The notes under the pieces are model-generated. The model did not search any database, was not told the DNA's origin, and saw only the letters and a program-made list of their open reading frames with translations. From the NCBI RefSeq assembly GCF_000685395.1, contig NZ_AVSQ01000021.1, positions 1 to 64,000 on the forward strand: DNA of 64,000 bases. The letters are read 5' to 3'. This DNA is from Candidatus Nitrosotenuis chungbukensis (GTDB lineage: Archaea > Thermoproteota > Nitrososphaeria > Nitrososphaerales > Nitrosopumilaceae). Below, one piece after another: positions 34,583 to 44,166 of the stretch. The position numbers and the translations under genes are program-made. Within the stretch, counting starts at the first letter, position 1. The number at the start of each line of letters is the position of its first letter.

Positions 34583-34747
34583 GTGCCCACATTCATCTGC
34601 AGGGATTATGGTTTTGACTGTGATTTTGTTGCAAAAGCAGACAGCATTGAAAAGGTAATTGAGGAATTTAGCAAGCATTCGACTGACGAGCACGGAATCG
34701 AGTACTCCAAAGAAGCACTCATGCAGTTCATAATAAGAAAGGGCTAA
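34583..34747 (+). CDS. DUF1059 small protein (54 aa)
   Basis: GTG 34583 opens a frame starting PTFICRDYGFDCDFVAKADS, the DUF1059 signature with Cys5 and Cys11, then a helix (IEKVIEEFSKH) and EHGIEYSKEALMQF. DUF1059 proteins are short and widespread in archaea, function unknown. A GATAAATATT box about 26 nt upstream supports a leaderless GTG start. Confidence 0.75.
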   Translation: MPTFICRDYGFDCDFVAKADSIEKVIEEFSKHSTDEHGIEYSKEALMQFIIRKG

Positions 34748-34823
34748 GATTATTTCTAAAATAAATTACCAGATGTAAAATTCAGTTTGCCAAAGACACG
34801 TAAAATAATTTTGGGAGAAATAT

Positions 34824-35669
34824 CTATCCGTACGACTCGTACTTTACTTCAAAGCTTCCGTCGTCGCGCTTGTCATGGAACGTGACAAATCCCTGTGGTG
34901 ACAAAAAGTCCATCACGCCATCAATTGTTCCCTGCCAGCCGCAGATATAGAACATGGTGTTGTCCTTGGTGATTTTTTCGCCTACTAGTTCCTCAAGTGG
35001 TGACTTGCCGTTGTCGCGTGCCCTTAGGAAGTTTTCAACCCTGCCAGTTGGCCCCTTCCATGCACGGTTAAACCATTCGTGCGGCCTGCTGATTGCTGCG
35101 CGATATCTGAAATTCCACTTGTCTTTTCCCCTATCTAGGGACTCGTACTCTAGCTTGGTAAATGTCTCCTTGTAGCTTAGCTCATCAATGTAACTTGCAC
35201 CGTGCAAAACCACGATCTCCCTTTTGTCACCCACTGCATGTAGGTGCTTTGCAAAGCTAACAAAGGGCGCAATTCCAGTACCGCCGCCAATGCAGACTAT
35301 TCTTCTATCATCCTTGCGGCCGTCTGGCAGCCTTTGGTTAATTGTCAGGGCGTTTCCAGTGGGCTTGCCCAAGTACACCTCGTCTCCCTCGCTTGAATAG
35401 AACAGCTGCGTCGTCACACGGCCAGGCAGAGGCTTTCTGACCCACCTTATCACAAACTCGTAATACTTTTTGTTTTCAGGATGGGATGCCAGAGAGTACG
35501 CCCTGCGGACAATCTTGTAGTTTTCAGCAGTCACCTGGATGCCAAGCGTAATGAACTGGCCTGCCAGATAGTCTGGAATGATGCCGTCGTTTGGGGCTAT
35601 ACGTAAAACTACAAGATCCTCTTTGAGTAGCTGAACATAGATTATAGTTGCCTTGCTTTCTACGACCAC
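34824..35669 (-). CDS. Ferredoxin-NADP reductase-type flavoprotein
   Basis: In this 281-aa protein a FAD-binding barrel (about 15-115, RRAYSLASHPENKKYYEFVI with the flavin-contacting RAYS) is followed by a nucleotide-binding domain with GGGTGIAPFVSFAKHL and the C-terminal FYICGWQGTIDGVMDFLS. It moves electrons between NAD(P)H and ferredoxin or another carrier; the partner is unknown. No iron-sulphur cysteines are seen. It has core-like codon use, so the island ends just before it. Confidence 0.85.
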   Translation of the reverse strand: MVVESKATIIYVQLLKEDLVVLRIAPNDGIIPDYLAGQFITLGIQVTAENYKIVRRAYSLASHPENKKYYEFVIRWVRKPLPGRVTTQLFYSSEGDEVYLGKPTGNALTINQRLPDGRKDDRRIVCIGGGTGIAPFVSFAKHLHAVGDKREIVVLHGASYIDELSYKETFTKLEYESLDRGKDKWNFRYRAAISRPHEWFNRAWKGPTGRVENFLRARDNGKSPLEELVGEKITKDNTMFYICGWQGTIDGVMDFLSPQGFVTFHDKRDDGSFEVKYESYG

Positions 35670-35800
35670 GTTGGATTAATTCAATACTCAATGGTTAAAT
35701 ATTTTATGATATATCCCCACGAGAACCAGTTTGTAAAATCGATCTTTGCCAGATTTGACCAGAGCCACAGTTTTGAAAATATAGATTAGGATTGCGTAGG

Positions 35801-37912
35801 TTACAGGTGCTTGCCCCATTGTGCAAGCGCTGCAGCAGCTGCCACCCAGTCCCTAAGGTCGTCATACACTGGGACGCCCTCGTTTTCTATCAGCTTTGAA
35901 ATCTTTTGGGTGTACGGTCCCCCGTTTCCTCCGACTAGCAAAGGCTTTTTCTTTTGTTTTGAGAACTCTGCCAGATGCTGGATGATTGTTTCCTCCAGCG
36001 GGTCGTCCTGGAACACAAACCACGGCATTACGATGTCCACGTTTGGATCCTCCATGAACTTTTGAATGGTATACCTATAGTCTTCTGCATTTGCGCCGCC
36101 AGTCACGTCAGCCGGGTTTCCCTTGCCAATCACATACGTTGGCGGAAAGTGCGCCTTCATTTCCTGCAATGTCTTTGGAGTTACCTTTGCAAGATCCAGT
36201 CCCAGTCTCTCAAAGTGGTCTATCCCGCCAATCATCGGGCCTGCGCCGTTGCTGCACATTGCTGCCCTGTTTCCCTTTGCAGCAGGCTGCCATGCAAGTG
36301 CCTTTGTCACTGCTGCCAATTCCTGGTAGCTGTCAACTGAGATGATTCCTGCCTGCTTGAATGCTCCCATTATGATGGCGTTGGATCCGCCAAGTGAGCC
36401 GGTGTGCGATGCTGCCTGCTTTGCGCCGGCCTCCGTTCTTCCGCTCTTCCAGATCACGATTGGCTTTTTCTTTTCCTTCATCACCCGTTTTGCAGTCTCG
36501 ATGAACTTTCGTCCGTCGCCAAATCCTTCTACGTATAATGCAATCACCTTTGTCTGGTCGTCCCCTGCCAGATACCAAATCATGTCTGCCTCGTCCACGT
36601 CAGAGCGGTTTCCGTAGCTTACCATTTTTGACAGCCCAAAGGAATCCGCAGTTTCCAAAAAGCTGATTCCCATTGTTCCGCTTTGCGATAACAGTGCGAC
36701 TGGGCCCAGCTTTGCGCGAACCATTCTTTCCTGTCCCTGGAATGCGCAGTCCAGCCTGTTTGCGGCATTGAACATCCCTATGCAGTTTGGACCGATAATT
36801 CTGATTTTGTGCTTTTCTGACAACTCTTTGATTTGCGCCTCATAGTCGGCCCTCTCCCCTCCAAGCTCCTTTCCGCCGCCTGACACAATTACGACGTTGT
36901 GGATTCCCTTCTTTGCGCATGCTTCGAGTACCGGTGGTGTGACTGACAGGTCAACGCACACCACAACCAGATCAACTGGCTCAGGTATTGCATCGACAGA
37001 AGGATAGCACTTGATTCCGAGTATTTCCTCTGCCTTGGGGTTAATCGGGTAGACCTTTCCCTTGTAGTCGTGCTTTGCAAGACTGTCAAGGACCGAGTTT
37101 CCGACCTTTCCAGGTGTGGCAGATGCGCCTACCAGTGCGACAGACTGGGGCGTGAAGAATTTTTCCATGAAAGAGTCGTTTGGCTTTGCCTTTGATATTG
37201 CGTTTTTGTTTACCTCCTTTGATAGTATGATTTTCGCATCAACCACATAGTATGATTTTGGGTACACTACTACGGGGTTAAAGTCGATGCTGTTGACATA
37301 TTTTGCATTGTCAACGCCGATTTTACCGATTTGGACTAGCGCCTTTGCAAGCATGTTTTGGTCAATTGGCTCGCTTCCGCGGAAGCCCTTGAATATTTTA
37401 GATGACTTTAATTCGCTTAGCATCGACTTTGCGTCAGATGTTGTGATTGGGAGCATCCTAAATGCCACGTCCTTGAACACTTCGGTCATCACGCCGCCAA
37501 GTCCGACCATCATTACGGGGCCAAACTGCGGGTCGTTTTGAAGGCCGACGATCAGCTCGATTCCCTTTGGAACCATTTTCTCCAGAAGTACGCCTTTTAC
37601 GTGGACTCCCTTTTTCTTTGAGAGTCGCCCGTACATGTCGGTAAATGTCTTTCTTACGTCCTTGTCATTGTCAATTCCCACCTTGACTCCGCCAACGTCT
37701 GTCTTGTGGAGGATTTGCGGGGAAACTATTTTCATCACCAGAGGATAGCCGATTTTCTTTGCAGCCTTGACTGCCTCGTCTGCAGACGTGACAAGCGCGT
37801 ATGGGGGCACCTTTACCCCGTATGTCTTGAGGATTGATTTCGAGGCTTCTTCGGTGATTACCTTGTGATCTGTTTTTATTGTTTCTTCAAAAATTTTCAG
37901 AGTAGAACTCAT
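35801..37912 (-). CDS. ADP-forming acyl-CoA synthetase (4-hydroxybutyrate/3-hydroxypropionate type)
   Basis: I start at ATG 37912 ([20 protein letters not shown]); a TTTAATATATTG box lies about 30-40 nt upstream. The protein carries an ATP-grasp domain first ([31 protein letters not shown]), then a CoA-binding Rossmann domain ([18 protein letters not shown]) and a ligase-CoA domain ([16 protein letters not shown] with the phospho-His). Enzymes of this layout activate 3-hydroxypropionate or 4-hydroxybutyrate in the energy-efficient thaumarchaeal carbon-fixation cycle. Which substrate this one uses cannot be told from sequence alone; acetate-type activity is also possible. Confidence 0.82.
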   Translation of the reverse strand: MSSTLKIFEETIKTDHKVITEEASKSILKTYGVKVPPYALVTSADEAVKAAKKIGYPLVMKIVSPQILHKTDVGGVKVGIDNDKDVRKTFTDMYGRLSKKKGVHVKGVLLEKMVPKGIELIVGLQNDPQFGPVMMVGLGGVMTEVFKDVAFRMLPITTSDAKSMLSELKSSKIFKGFRGSEPIDQNMLAKALVQIGKIGVDNAKYVNSIDFNPVVVYPKSYYVVDAKIILSKEVNKNAISKAKPNDSFMEKFFTPQSVALVGASATPGKVGNSVLDSLAKHDYKGKVYPINPKAEEILGIKCYPSVDAIPEPVDLVVVCVDLSVTPPVLEACAKKGIHNVVIVSGGGKELGGERADYEAQIKELSEKHKIRIIGPNCIGMFNAANRLDCAFQGQERMVRAKLGPVALLSQSGTMGISFLETADSFGLSKMVSYGNRSDVDEADMIWYLAGDDQTKVIALYVEGFGDGRKFIETAKRVMKEKKKPIVIWKSGRTEAGAKQAASHTGSLGGSNAIIMGAFKQAGIISVDSYQELAAVTKALAWQPAAKGNRAAMCSNGAGPMIGGIDHFERLGLDLAKVTPKTLQEMKAHFPPTYVIGKGNPADVTGGANAEDYRYTIQKFMEDPNVDIVMPWFVFQDDPLEETIIQHLAEFSKQKKKPLLVGGNGGPYTQKISKLIENEGVPVYDDLRDWVAAAAALAQWGKHL

Positions 37913-37954
37913 AATGTGATCGAATCCCTCCAGATTCAATATATTAAACTTTGG

Positions 37955-38635
37955 TCAAAGATTAAACTCGGACTTGAAGTTCCGGTAAAAAGTTCTCATG
38001 TTGTTTTGGACACCGGGCAGATTTTGATCCATTTGGTTTTGGATTGATTTTGGATCGATGTACGGGATTTTCGCCAGATCGTCTGCGGCATTCTCAAGCC
38101 AGGACAGAATTGTTTCCCTGTCAACTTCGAGGTGGAACTGCACGCCAACTGCGCTTCCCGCCTGAAATGCCTGGTTGTACAGTCCAGAATATGCAAGTCG
38201 GGTTGCGTTTTTTGGAATGTCAAATGTGTCGCCGTGCCAGTGAAACACTGTAAACGGGCTTTGTATTCCCCGGAACAAGTTCGATGCCGAGTCCACCCGT
38301 ATGTCGTCATAGAACCCAATTTCCTTCATTGGTCCCGAGAACACGTTTGCCCCAAAGGCCTTTGCCATTAGCTGCGAGCCTAGGCAGATCCCAAGTACTG
38401 GAATGTCTTTCCCAGACGCCTCCCTGATCAGGCTCATTTCGTTTTTGAGGTATTCCAGATTGTCGTTTGCACTCTCAGGTGCCCCAAGCACCACCACCGC
38501 GGAATGATCAAGGCTTGGGAGTTTTTCCTTTTTTGCAAAAACAACATCCAGGCGAAACCCGTCAGATTCCAGCAACCTGCCTAGTTCCCCAGGCCCCTCA
38601 AGCCTTGCATTTTGTACGACAAGTATGTCTGACAT
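37955..38635 (-). CDS. Class I glutamine amidotransferase
   Basis: This 226-aa protein has the catalytic triad: C84 in GICLGSQ, H168 and E170 in VQFHLEVD. It resembles stand-alone GMP-synthase-like amidotransferases that release ammonia or cleave gamma-glutamyl compounds. No synthetase domain is attached. It sits 3 bp downstream of the LEA14-like gene and probably shares its transcript. Confidence 0.82.
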   Translation of the reverse strand: MSDILVVQNARLEGPGELGRLLESDGFRLDVVFAKKEKLPSLDHSAVVVLGAPESANDNLEYLKNEMSLIREASGKDIPVLGICLGSQLMAKAFGANVFSGPMKEIGFYDDIRVDSASNLFRGIQSPFTVFHWHGDTFDIPKNATRLAYSGLYNQAFQAGSAVGVQFHLEVDRETILSWLENAADDLAKIPYIDPKSIQNQMDQNLPGVQNNMRTFYRNFKSEFNL

Positions 38636-38637
38636 CT

Positions 38638-39147
38638 TTAGCAGATTGTGTCCTTGTTCATCATCTCCAAGAACTCCTGGCCGGAATACTCGTGCGTGAC
38701 AGAGAGCGGAATTGCCCAGAACAGCGAATATTCTAGTGTTGCAACCACCCTCATCTTGTCTGTGTCAACGCGGGTAACGTCGGTTCCCTGTATTTCGGTG
38801 TCAAGAAACGAGAAAAATATCTGCGAGACTTGTTTGTCATCTGCCTCAAACTTGCCACTTATTTGCGCCTCAGAGTACGGCTGCACCGCAGTCCCGGAGG
38901 CGGTAAATTTCCCAATCGGCTTCGAGTCGTAGAATATGGTAAAATGGTATTTTGAAAAGACTGCAGGATAGTCAGAGTCGTTGCAGACTGCCATGTTTTT
39001 GCCGTGCAGCACTGAAAGATAGTCAAAATCAGAGGCCCACTTGAACTGCAAGCTGCTTGCAGAAACAAGATTCAGAGACGAGTAGCCAAGCGAGGACGCA
39101 ATTACGATTATTGACACTATCACTATTATGGTGTGCTTGTCTGCCAC
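38638..39147 (-). CDS. Secreted LEA14-like hypothetical protein
   Basis: This 169-aa protein has a signal anchor (about 8-30, IIVIVSIIVIASSLGYSSL) followed by a beta-sandwich-like domain (NMAVCNDSDYPAVFSKYHFT, FYDSKPIGKF, ISGKFEADDKQVSQIFF) resembling the LEA14/WHy fold. The C-terminus is FLEMMNKDTIC. Family members are seen in thaumarchaea; function unknown, probably membrane-anchored outside the cell. Confidence 0.7.
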   Translation of the reverse strand: MADKHTIIVIVSIIVIASSLGYSSLNLVSASSLQFKWASDFDYLSVLHGKNMAVCNDSDYPAVFSKYHFTIFYDSKPIGKFTASGTAVQPYSEAQISGKFEADDKQVSQIFFSFLDTEIQGTDVTRVDTDKMRVVATLEYSLFWAIPLSVTHEYSGQEFLEMMNKDTIC

Positions 39148-39213
39148 GAATGATAAAGTGGCCTAGGTGTAATTTTAGGTATTTGGCCCTTTTAATCTAC
39201 GATGATCATAAAT

Positions 39214-39238
39214 AGTAAGAAAGTAAAATAGTCTTACT
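39214..39238. promoter_or_regulatory. Operator-like inverted repeat before the VapBC pair
   Basis: AGTAAGA (39214-39220) and TCTTACT (39232-39238) are 11 nt apart and end 1 nt before ATG 39240. A CATAAATAG box lies at about 39207-39215. This fits autoregulation by the AbrB-type antitoxin. Confidence 0.5.
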
Positions 39239-39239
39239 G

Positions 39240-39527
39240 ATGAGAATATTAGAAGACCCAGAGATTACAACGATGAGTGAAAAAGGACAAGTAGTCATAC
39301 CTCAGGAGATGAGAAAACATCTTGGAATAAAGCCCAAGACCAAATTCATAGTATATGTTGTTGGCGACAACATAATAATGAGAAAGCTCGACATGCCAGA
39401 CATAAAAAAAGAATGGAAAAGCATATTCCAGACAATGGATAAAAAACACCTCAAACTAGACGAAAGGGAAATCGCAAAAGAGATCAGGTCGTACAGGAAG
39501 GAAAAACACAAAAAATCAACGGGCTGA
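39240..39527 (+). CDS. AbrB/SpoVT-type antitoxin (VapB-like)
   Basis: This 95-aa protein has TTMSEKGQVVIPQEMRKHLG, the swapped-hairpin DNA-binding motif, then IKPKTKFIVYVVGDNIIM and a charged C-terminal tail that would mask the toxin. It starts with ATG 39240 right after the operator-like repeat. The PIN toxin gene follows within a few nucleotides. Confidence 0.85.
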   Translation: MRILEDPEITTMSEKGQVVIPQEMRKHLGIKPKTKFIVYVVGDNIIMRKLDMPDIKKEWKSIFQTMDKKHLKLDEREIAKEIRSYRKEKHKKSTG

Positions 39528-39531
39528 TTTG

Positions 39532-39936
39532 ATGTTGAGGATCGTGCTCGATACGAATGTAATTGTGAGCGCGATAATTCATAATGGAAAGCCCAGAAAA
39601 TTACTCCAGCTTGGAATTAACGGGAAATATCAAATTCTGACATCAAGAGAAACTCTAGAAGAAGTATCCGAAGTTCTTCAAAGACCGAAATTCAAGACGA
39701 CTGGCGAGGATATTGCACACATCATATCCGCACTAGTAGCGTCAAGTGAGAACGTGTCGATCAGATCACATTTCCAAGTCATAACCGATGATCCTGACGA
39801 TAACATCATAATCAATACTGCGTACGATGGAAATGCAGACTACATAGTTTCTGGTGATAGAGACCTACTGAATCTTGAAAACTTTCGCACCATCAAGATC
39901 ATAACGATAGACGAGATGCTAAAATTAGCATCATAA
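39532..39936 (+). CDS. PIN-domain toxin (VapC-like)
   Basis: This protein of about 134 aa has D at LDTNVIVSA, E in ETLEEVSEVL, D in TDDPDDNIII and D in SGDRDLL, the four acidic positions of a PIN ribonuclease. Its partner is the upstream AbrB-like protein (stop 39527). The start may be TTG 39529 or ATG 39532. It would cleave RNA when free. Confidence 0.87.
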   Translation: MLRIVLDTNVIVSAIIHNGKPRKLLQLGINGKYQILTSRETLEEVSEVLQRPKFKTTGEDIAHIISALVASSENVSIRSHFQVITDDPDDNIIINTAYDGNADYIVSGDRDLLNLENFRTIKIITIDEMLKLAS

Positions 39937-40056
39937 GTATGCAACAATTACACGTAGATTAAGGCATGAGATAATTGCAAAGATATCACAAAAAACCGGC
40001 AAACGGGTTAAACCTAGAGTTCTTTCACAGATTATTATAAAATGAAAAAGAGGATT

Positions 40057-41328
40057 TTATGGCCAGAGGCCCTTTGCTTTGAATGCTTCAAGAACTCGAC
40101 TTACTGCCAAAACCATTGCTGCGCGTCTCATGTCCACCTTGTGCTTCTTTGACAAGGCAAGCGTGTCGCGGAATCCGCGCGTGATGTGGTCTTCCATCTT
40201 CTTTGCAACCTCGTCAAATGTCCAATAGTATCCCATGTTGTTTTGCACCCACTCGAGGTACGAGATACAGACACCGCCAGAGTTTGCCAGAATGTCCGGA
40301 ATCATCAGTATTTTCTTGCCGTACAGAATTGGATCTGCGTCTGGCATGGTTGGGCCGTTTGCCGCCTCTGCAATTATCTTGCAGTTTATTTTCTTTGCAA
40401 TGCTTGCAGTGATTTGGTTTTCAAGTGCTGCTGGAACCAAGATGTCGCACTTTGTTGTTAGCAGTTCCTCGGTGCTGATTTTCTTGCTGCCCGGGAATCC
40501 GACAACAGAGCCGGTCTTGTTTTTGAATTCCAGAACTTTTTTAGAGTCCATTCCTTTTGGATTTATGATTGCACCCTTTGAGTCAGATACCGCGATTACC
40601 TTTGCGCCCATCTTTTCCAGATATTCCGCAGCAAAGGTTGCAGCGTTTCCATACCCTTGCAGCACCACCTTGGCGCCCCTCAGCTTGAGGCCGATTGTCT
40701 TTGCGGCGTCTCTGATGCAGTATGCGCACCCAAGGCCTGTTGCCACATTCCTTGCAAGCGAGCCTCCAATAGAGAGCGGCTTGCCGGTAATGACGCCAGG
40801 ATCAGATTCGCTTCCATGCAACTTGCTGTAAACGTCCATGATTTGAGCCATTTCAGTTCCAGTCGTGTAAACGTCTGGAGCTGGGATGTCTTTCTTTGGT
40901 CCGATTATCTCAGAGATTGCATAGGCGTATCGTCTCGTGATTCGCTCAAGCTCTGCTGCGCTAATCTTTTCCTTTTTGGCGTTGAGGTAGATTCCCCCCT
41001 TTCCTCCGCCTAGCGGAACGTCGACTACTGCACACTTCCAAGTCATCCAAGACGATAGCGCCTTGACCTCCTTTTCCATGTACTCGACTCCGCCTTCAGG
41101 ATCAAAGTATCGGATGCCGCCCTTGTACGGGCCTCTGTCGTTGTTGTGCTGACTTCTAAATCCAATGAATGTTCTAATTTTTCCGTTGTCCATCTTGACT
41201 GGGATCTTTACCCTTAGAACCTTGTTTGGCTCTGCCAGATAGTCCCTCAGGCTCTTGTCAATCTTTAGAATCGAGCAAGCGTCGTCAAGTTGCTTTAATG
41301 CATTCTTCCATGGATCTGCTGAAATCAA
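40057..41328 (-). CDS. gdhA: Glutamate dehydrogenase
   Basis: This 423-aa protein has the N-terminal GPYKGGIRYFDPEGG (catalytic-Lys region), KCAVVDVPLGGGKGGI, a Rossmann domain (VVLQGYGNAATFAAEYL) and NSGGVCISYLEW near the end. It interconverts glutamate with 2-oxoglutarate plus ammonium and is central to nitrogen assimilation in ammonia oxidisers. The length and motifs are normal. A PPOX-type gene is divergent from it. Confidence 0.95.
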   Translation of the reverse strand: MISADPWKNALKQLDDACSILKIDKSLRDYLAEPNKVLRVKIPVKMDNGKIRTFIGFRSQHNNDRGPYKGGIRYFDPEGGVEYMEKEVKALSSWMTWKCAVVDVPLGGGKGGIYLNAKKEKISAAELERITRRYAYAISEIIGPKKDIPAPDVYTTGTEMAQIMDVYSKLHGSESDPGVITGKPLSIGGSLARNVATGLGCAYCIRDAAKTIGLKLRGAKVVLQGYGNAATFAAEYLEKMGAKVIAVSDSKGAIINPKGMDSKKVLEFKNKTGSVVGFPGSKKISTEELLTTKCDILVPAALENQITASIAKKINCKIIAEAANGPTMPDADPILYGKKILMIPDILANSGGVCISYLEWVQNNMGYYWTFDEVAKKMEDHITRGFRDTLALSKKHKVDMRRAAMVLAVSRVLEAFKAKGLWP

Positions 41329-41445
41329 ATTTATCGAGTATCCTGAAGCCAGATTCTATTTAAGTTTTCGAGGAAGAGTCGCTCGGATCGCCGATCAGAA
41401 ACGATTTCACAAAATCGATATTACAGTAGCAGGCAACTGACTGCA

Positions 41446-41805
41446 ATGAGTGACAGCCTTTTAGATCAGAAGTACATCAACCTGGAGACATATAGAAAAA
41501 GTGGAAAACCAGTGTGCACCCCCGTGTGGTTTGTCACGGACAACAATACCATCTACGTGATCACGACAAAGGAGACAGGCAAGGTAAAGCGGCTCCAAAA
41601 CAACAAAAACGTCAGAATTGCGCCGTGCGGGTTCAGGGGTGAGCTGAGGGGGGAATGGGTCTTGGGGACTGCGAGGTTTGCAGAAAAGGACGAAGCCGAA
41701 ACGGCGCTAAAGCTTCGAAAGAAAAAGTACGGGCTCCAGGCGCGCCTAGTCGGGGCACTCGTTGCAAGAAAGGGCGAGCCTGTCGTAATTGCGATTTCGA
41801 TTTGA
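41446..41805 (+). CDS. Pyridoxamine-phosphate-oxidase-like flavin/F420 enzyme
   Basis: This 119-aa protein has LDQKYINLETYRKSGKPVCT, PVWFVTDNNTIYVIT, KVKRLQNNKNVRIAPC and GEWVLGTARF, typical of the small split-barrel PPOX family that binds FMN or F420. Thaumarchaea have F420; either cofactor is possible. The substrate is unknown. Confidence 0.8.
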   Translation: MSDSLLDQKYINLETYRKSGKPVCTPVWFVTDNNTIYVITTKETGKVKRLQNNKNVRIAPCGFRGELRGEWVLGTARFAEKDEAETALKLRKKKYGLQARLVGALVARKGEPVVIAISI

Positions 41806-41947
41806 GAGAATAGAAAAATCATCACACCGTAATCAGAATGCCGCTGTTTTGGTTTATTTGTAAACAAACAATTTCAAATGCCATGAACTAAATCTGACTT
41901 TCTAAAAACACCATATTCTAATAAGAAAGTAATATCGTACAAGACAC

Positions 41948-43021
41948 GTGTCTGGCAGGCAAGGCCAACGTAAAGAAAGCTTGGAGAAATTTCTAAACAG
42001 CGCGCCATTTATGTGGAGAAGGGTAAACACCGACGGAGTCATTCTGGATTGCAACCAAATGTATGCAGACAAGATTAATTTCTCAAAGGACGAAATCATA
42101 GGCAAGTCAATTTTTGATCATGTGTCGCAAGAAAGCGTAGCAAACTTGCAAAAAGCATTTGAGGCGTGGAAAAACGCAGGCGCAGTACACAACATGGAGA
42201 TATGGCTCAAAAGAAAGGACGGCACCATATTTCCGGTTTTACTTTCAGCAGCCAACGCATATGACGAAAGTGGCGCCCTGCTTGGGAGCAACACCGTCAT
42301 GATTGACATCTCAGAGATTAACGAAGAAAAGCAGGTAATCCATTGGCCAAAGATAAAGAGGCTCCAAGTAATTGGAGAGCTGACATCCCGCATATCGCAT
42401 GACATCAGAAATCCGCTTGCAATGATAAAGAACGGATTAGAGATGATCAGGATTGCAGAATACCAGAACACTAGCGACAGGACAAGAGACTGGCTTGAAA
42501 GAATAGGGCGCGGGGTGGAGAGGATCAACTACCAGGTGGAAAACGTCCTAGACTATGTCAGTCCAAGGCCATTAAGACTTGTAGAATCCACAGTATCAAA
42601 GATCATAGGCGACTCAATTGAGGATGTGGCAGTTCCAGACACCGTAAAGATCCAAGTAATAGGAGACTCGGCCATACAGTGCGACACAAACAAGATTCAG
42701 ATTGTTTTTGTGAACCTGATTTCAAACGCGATTCAGGCAATGAGCGGGGTTGGAGCAATAACAATTCAGACGGCCCAAGACGGAAACGAGATAAAGATCA
42801 CCGTGACTGACACAGGTCCTGGAATTCCCCTAAAAAACATGAGCAAGATTTTCGATCCCCTATTCACCACGCGGCAGATAGGAACCGGGCTTGGCCTCCC
42901 AAGCTGCAAGGCCATACTGGAGCAACACGGAGGCTCAATCGAGGCAGACACGGAGCTTGGAAAATATGCGCGGTTTACAATCAGGCTGCCCAAAACGGCG
43001 TCTTTGGTTAACGGCTCGTAA
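41948..43021 (+). CDS. PAS sensor histidine kinase
   Basis: This 357-aa protein has a PAS domain (about 18-125, WRRVNTDGVILDCNQMYADK), a dimerisation helix with phospho-His151 (RISHDIRNPLAMI) and a HATPase domain (NLISNAIQAM, VTDTGPGIPLKNMSKIFDPL, GTGLGLPSCKAI). No membrane helix is present, so it senses a cytosolic signal. The start is GTG 41948. No response regulator lies next to it; CheY-like proteins are found at 59.5-61.1 kb. Confidence 0.93.
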   Translation: MSGRQGQRKESLEKFLNSAPFMWRRVNTDGVILDCNQMYADKINFSKDEIIGKSIFDHVSQESVANLQKAFEAWKNAGAVHNMEIWLKRKDGTIFPVLLSAANAYDESGALLGSNTVMIDISEINEEKQVIHWPKIKRLQVIGELTSRISHDIRNPLAMIKNGLEMIRIAEYQNTSDRTRDWLERIGRGVERINYQVENVLDYVSPRPLRLVESTVSKIIGDSIEDVAVPDTVKIQVIGDSAIQCDTNKIQIVFVNLISNAIQAMSGVGAITIQTAQDGNEIKITVTDTGPGIPLKNMSKIFDPLFTTRQIGTGLGLPSCKAILEQHGGSIEADTELGKYARFTIRLPKTASLVNGS

Positions 43022-43176
43022 ATTTGCAATGCTGCACTTTCCTGTTTTTGGAGTTTCCTAAAACGGCACAAAATTGCAGGCAAGCGGTTCAGGGCAAGCA
43101 CAGTCAGCGGCCATAGCTAAAGCATGTTCATAAAATACAAACTGGTCGTTATCTACATTCAAGGGCATATTACTGT

Positions 43177-43644
43177 GTGCAGGTAAGCGACGCCAAGGCC
43201 AAGGATGCAAAGTCAGAGTGGGAAAAGATAGACGGCGTTTCTGACGGCGAGGCCCAACTAGCAAAATATTTTTCTGTTTGCGACATTTGGAAGGAAAGCG
43301 TTCACAAGATAATCACAAAAACAGAATACCAAACGCCAATTTATCTTCAGGCCTACAGCATGATGCACTCAGAGTTTCTGCATTCCATTGACAATTTGTT
43401 TGGCACGTGCTATATCTGGCAGAAGAGGTACTTTGACAGAATGGGAATTGATCAAAGAGTCATCGATGCGTACGGCGAGCTTTGCGAAAAAAGCACTAGC
43501 GGCGTAATGGAGTGGATGGATGCATATGCAAATTATAAAAAATTCCAAGCTGACCTTGCTATTGACTATATGAAAATTGGAAACAACTATCTTCACTGGT
43601 GGATAGACATGTACGGTAAGACGGTGTCTTTTTGGAATTTTTAG
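43177..43644 (+). CDS. Hypothetical helical protein (155 aa)
   Basis: GTG 43177 (VQVSDAKAKDAKSEWEKIDG) opens a 155-aa, mostly helical protein with many aromatics (SMMHSEFLHSIDNLFGTCYI, CEKSTSGVMEWMDAYANYKK). I do not recognise a family. It lacks a signal peptide and could be a soluble or peripheral membrane bundle. Confidence 0.6.
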   Translation: MQVSDAKAKDAKSEWEKIDGVSDGEAQLAKYFSVCDIWKESVHKIITKTEYQTPIYLQAYSMMHSEFLHSIDNLFGTCYIWQKRYFDRMGIDQRVIDAYGELCEKSTSGVMEWMDAYANYKKFQADLAIDYMKIGNNYLHWWIDMYGKTVSFWNF

Positions 43645-43663
43645 ATCAGCACAAGCGCAAACT

Positions 43664-44041
43664 TTACAGATAAACCTTTTTTGCGTTTAGCTTTCGCTCC
43701 AGTTTTGTCGCAACTTCGTCTAGCGCAAGAATGTTTACCTCAAGATAGTTCGAAAGGTAAAACAGTGCGCCGTATTTTCCCCCCAGTTTGGCAACGAGGT
43801 TGTTTTTCTCCAGCACCTCAAGATGGTGCTGAATTGCCTTGTAGTCCAAGTTCATTTCAGATGCAATCTGATTTGTGTTAAGCGGCCTGTCAGACAGCAG
43901 GGATATTATTTTCAGTCTTGTGTGGCCGCCCCGCGTTCCTGTGAACACGTACAGCAAGAGTCGCCTTGCATCTCGATCAGGGGTGTGCGAAATTGCAGCA
44001 GATCGCGTCCTTGCCAGATTTCGTATATCAACTAGCTCCAT
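43664..44041 (-). CDS. ArsR-type winged-helix transcription regulator
   Basis: I start at ATG 44041 (MELVDIRNLARTRSAAISHT). The winged helix is TRLKIISLLSDRPLNTNQIA, MNLDYKAIQHHLEVLEKNNL and AKLGGKYGALFYLS, a DNA-binding fold common in archaeal regulators. The C-terminal helix (ILALDEVATKLERKL) probably dimerises it. Its targets are unknown; it is divergent from the proteasome gene. Confidence 0.82.
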   Translation of the reverse strand: MELVDIRNLARTRSAAISHTPDRDARRLLLYVFTGTRGGHTRLKIISLLSDRPLNTNQIASEMNLDYKAIQHHLEVLEKNNLVAKLGGKYGALFYLSNYLEVNILALDEVATKLERKLNAKKVYL

Positions 44042-44166
44042 GTGAAATACAGAGCCGCGCAATTGCATAAAACACTATTTCCAAATCCGCCCCAGATCTC
44101 ACCCAAAACAATGAGGCTTGGAAAGCAACTAACGCTTAAATTGACAACGGGGTTAGCTGAGTCATT

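Noticed and set aside
15190-34820. Direct repeats or integrase marking island ends
   Set aside because: I looked for repeated sequence at both edges and an integrase or tRNA at either end and saw none. The borders are set only by composition and gene content.
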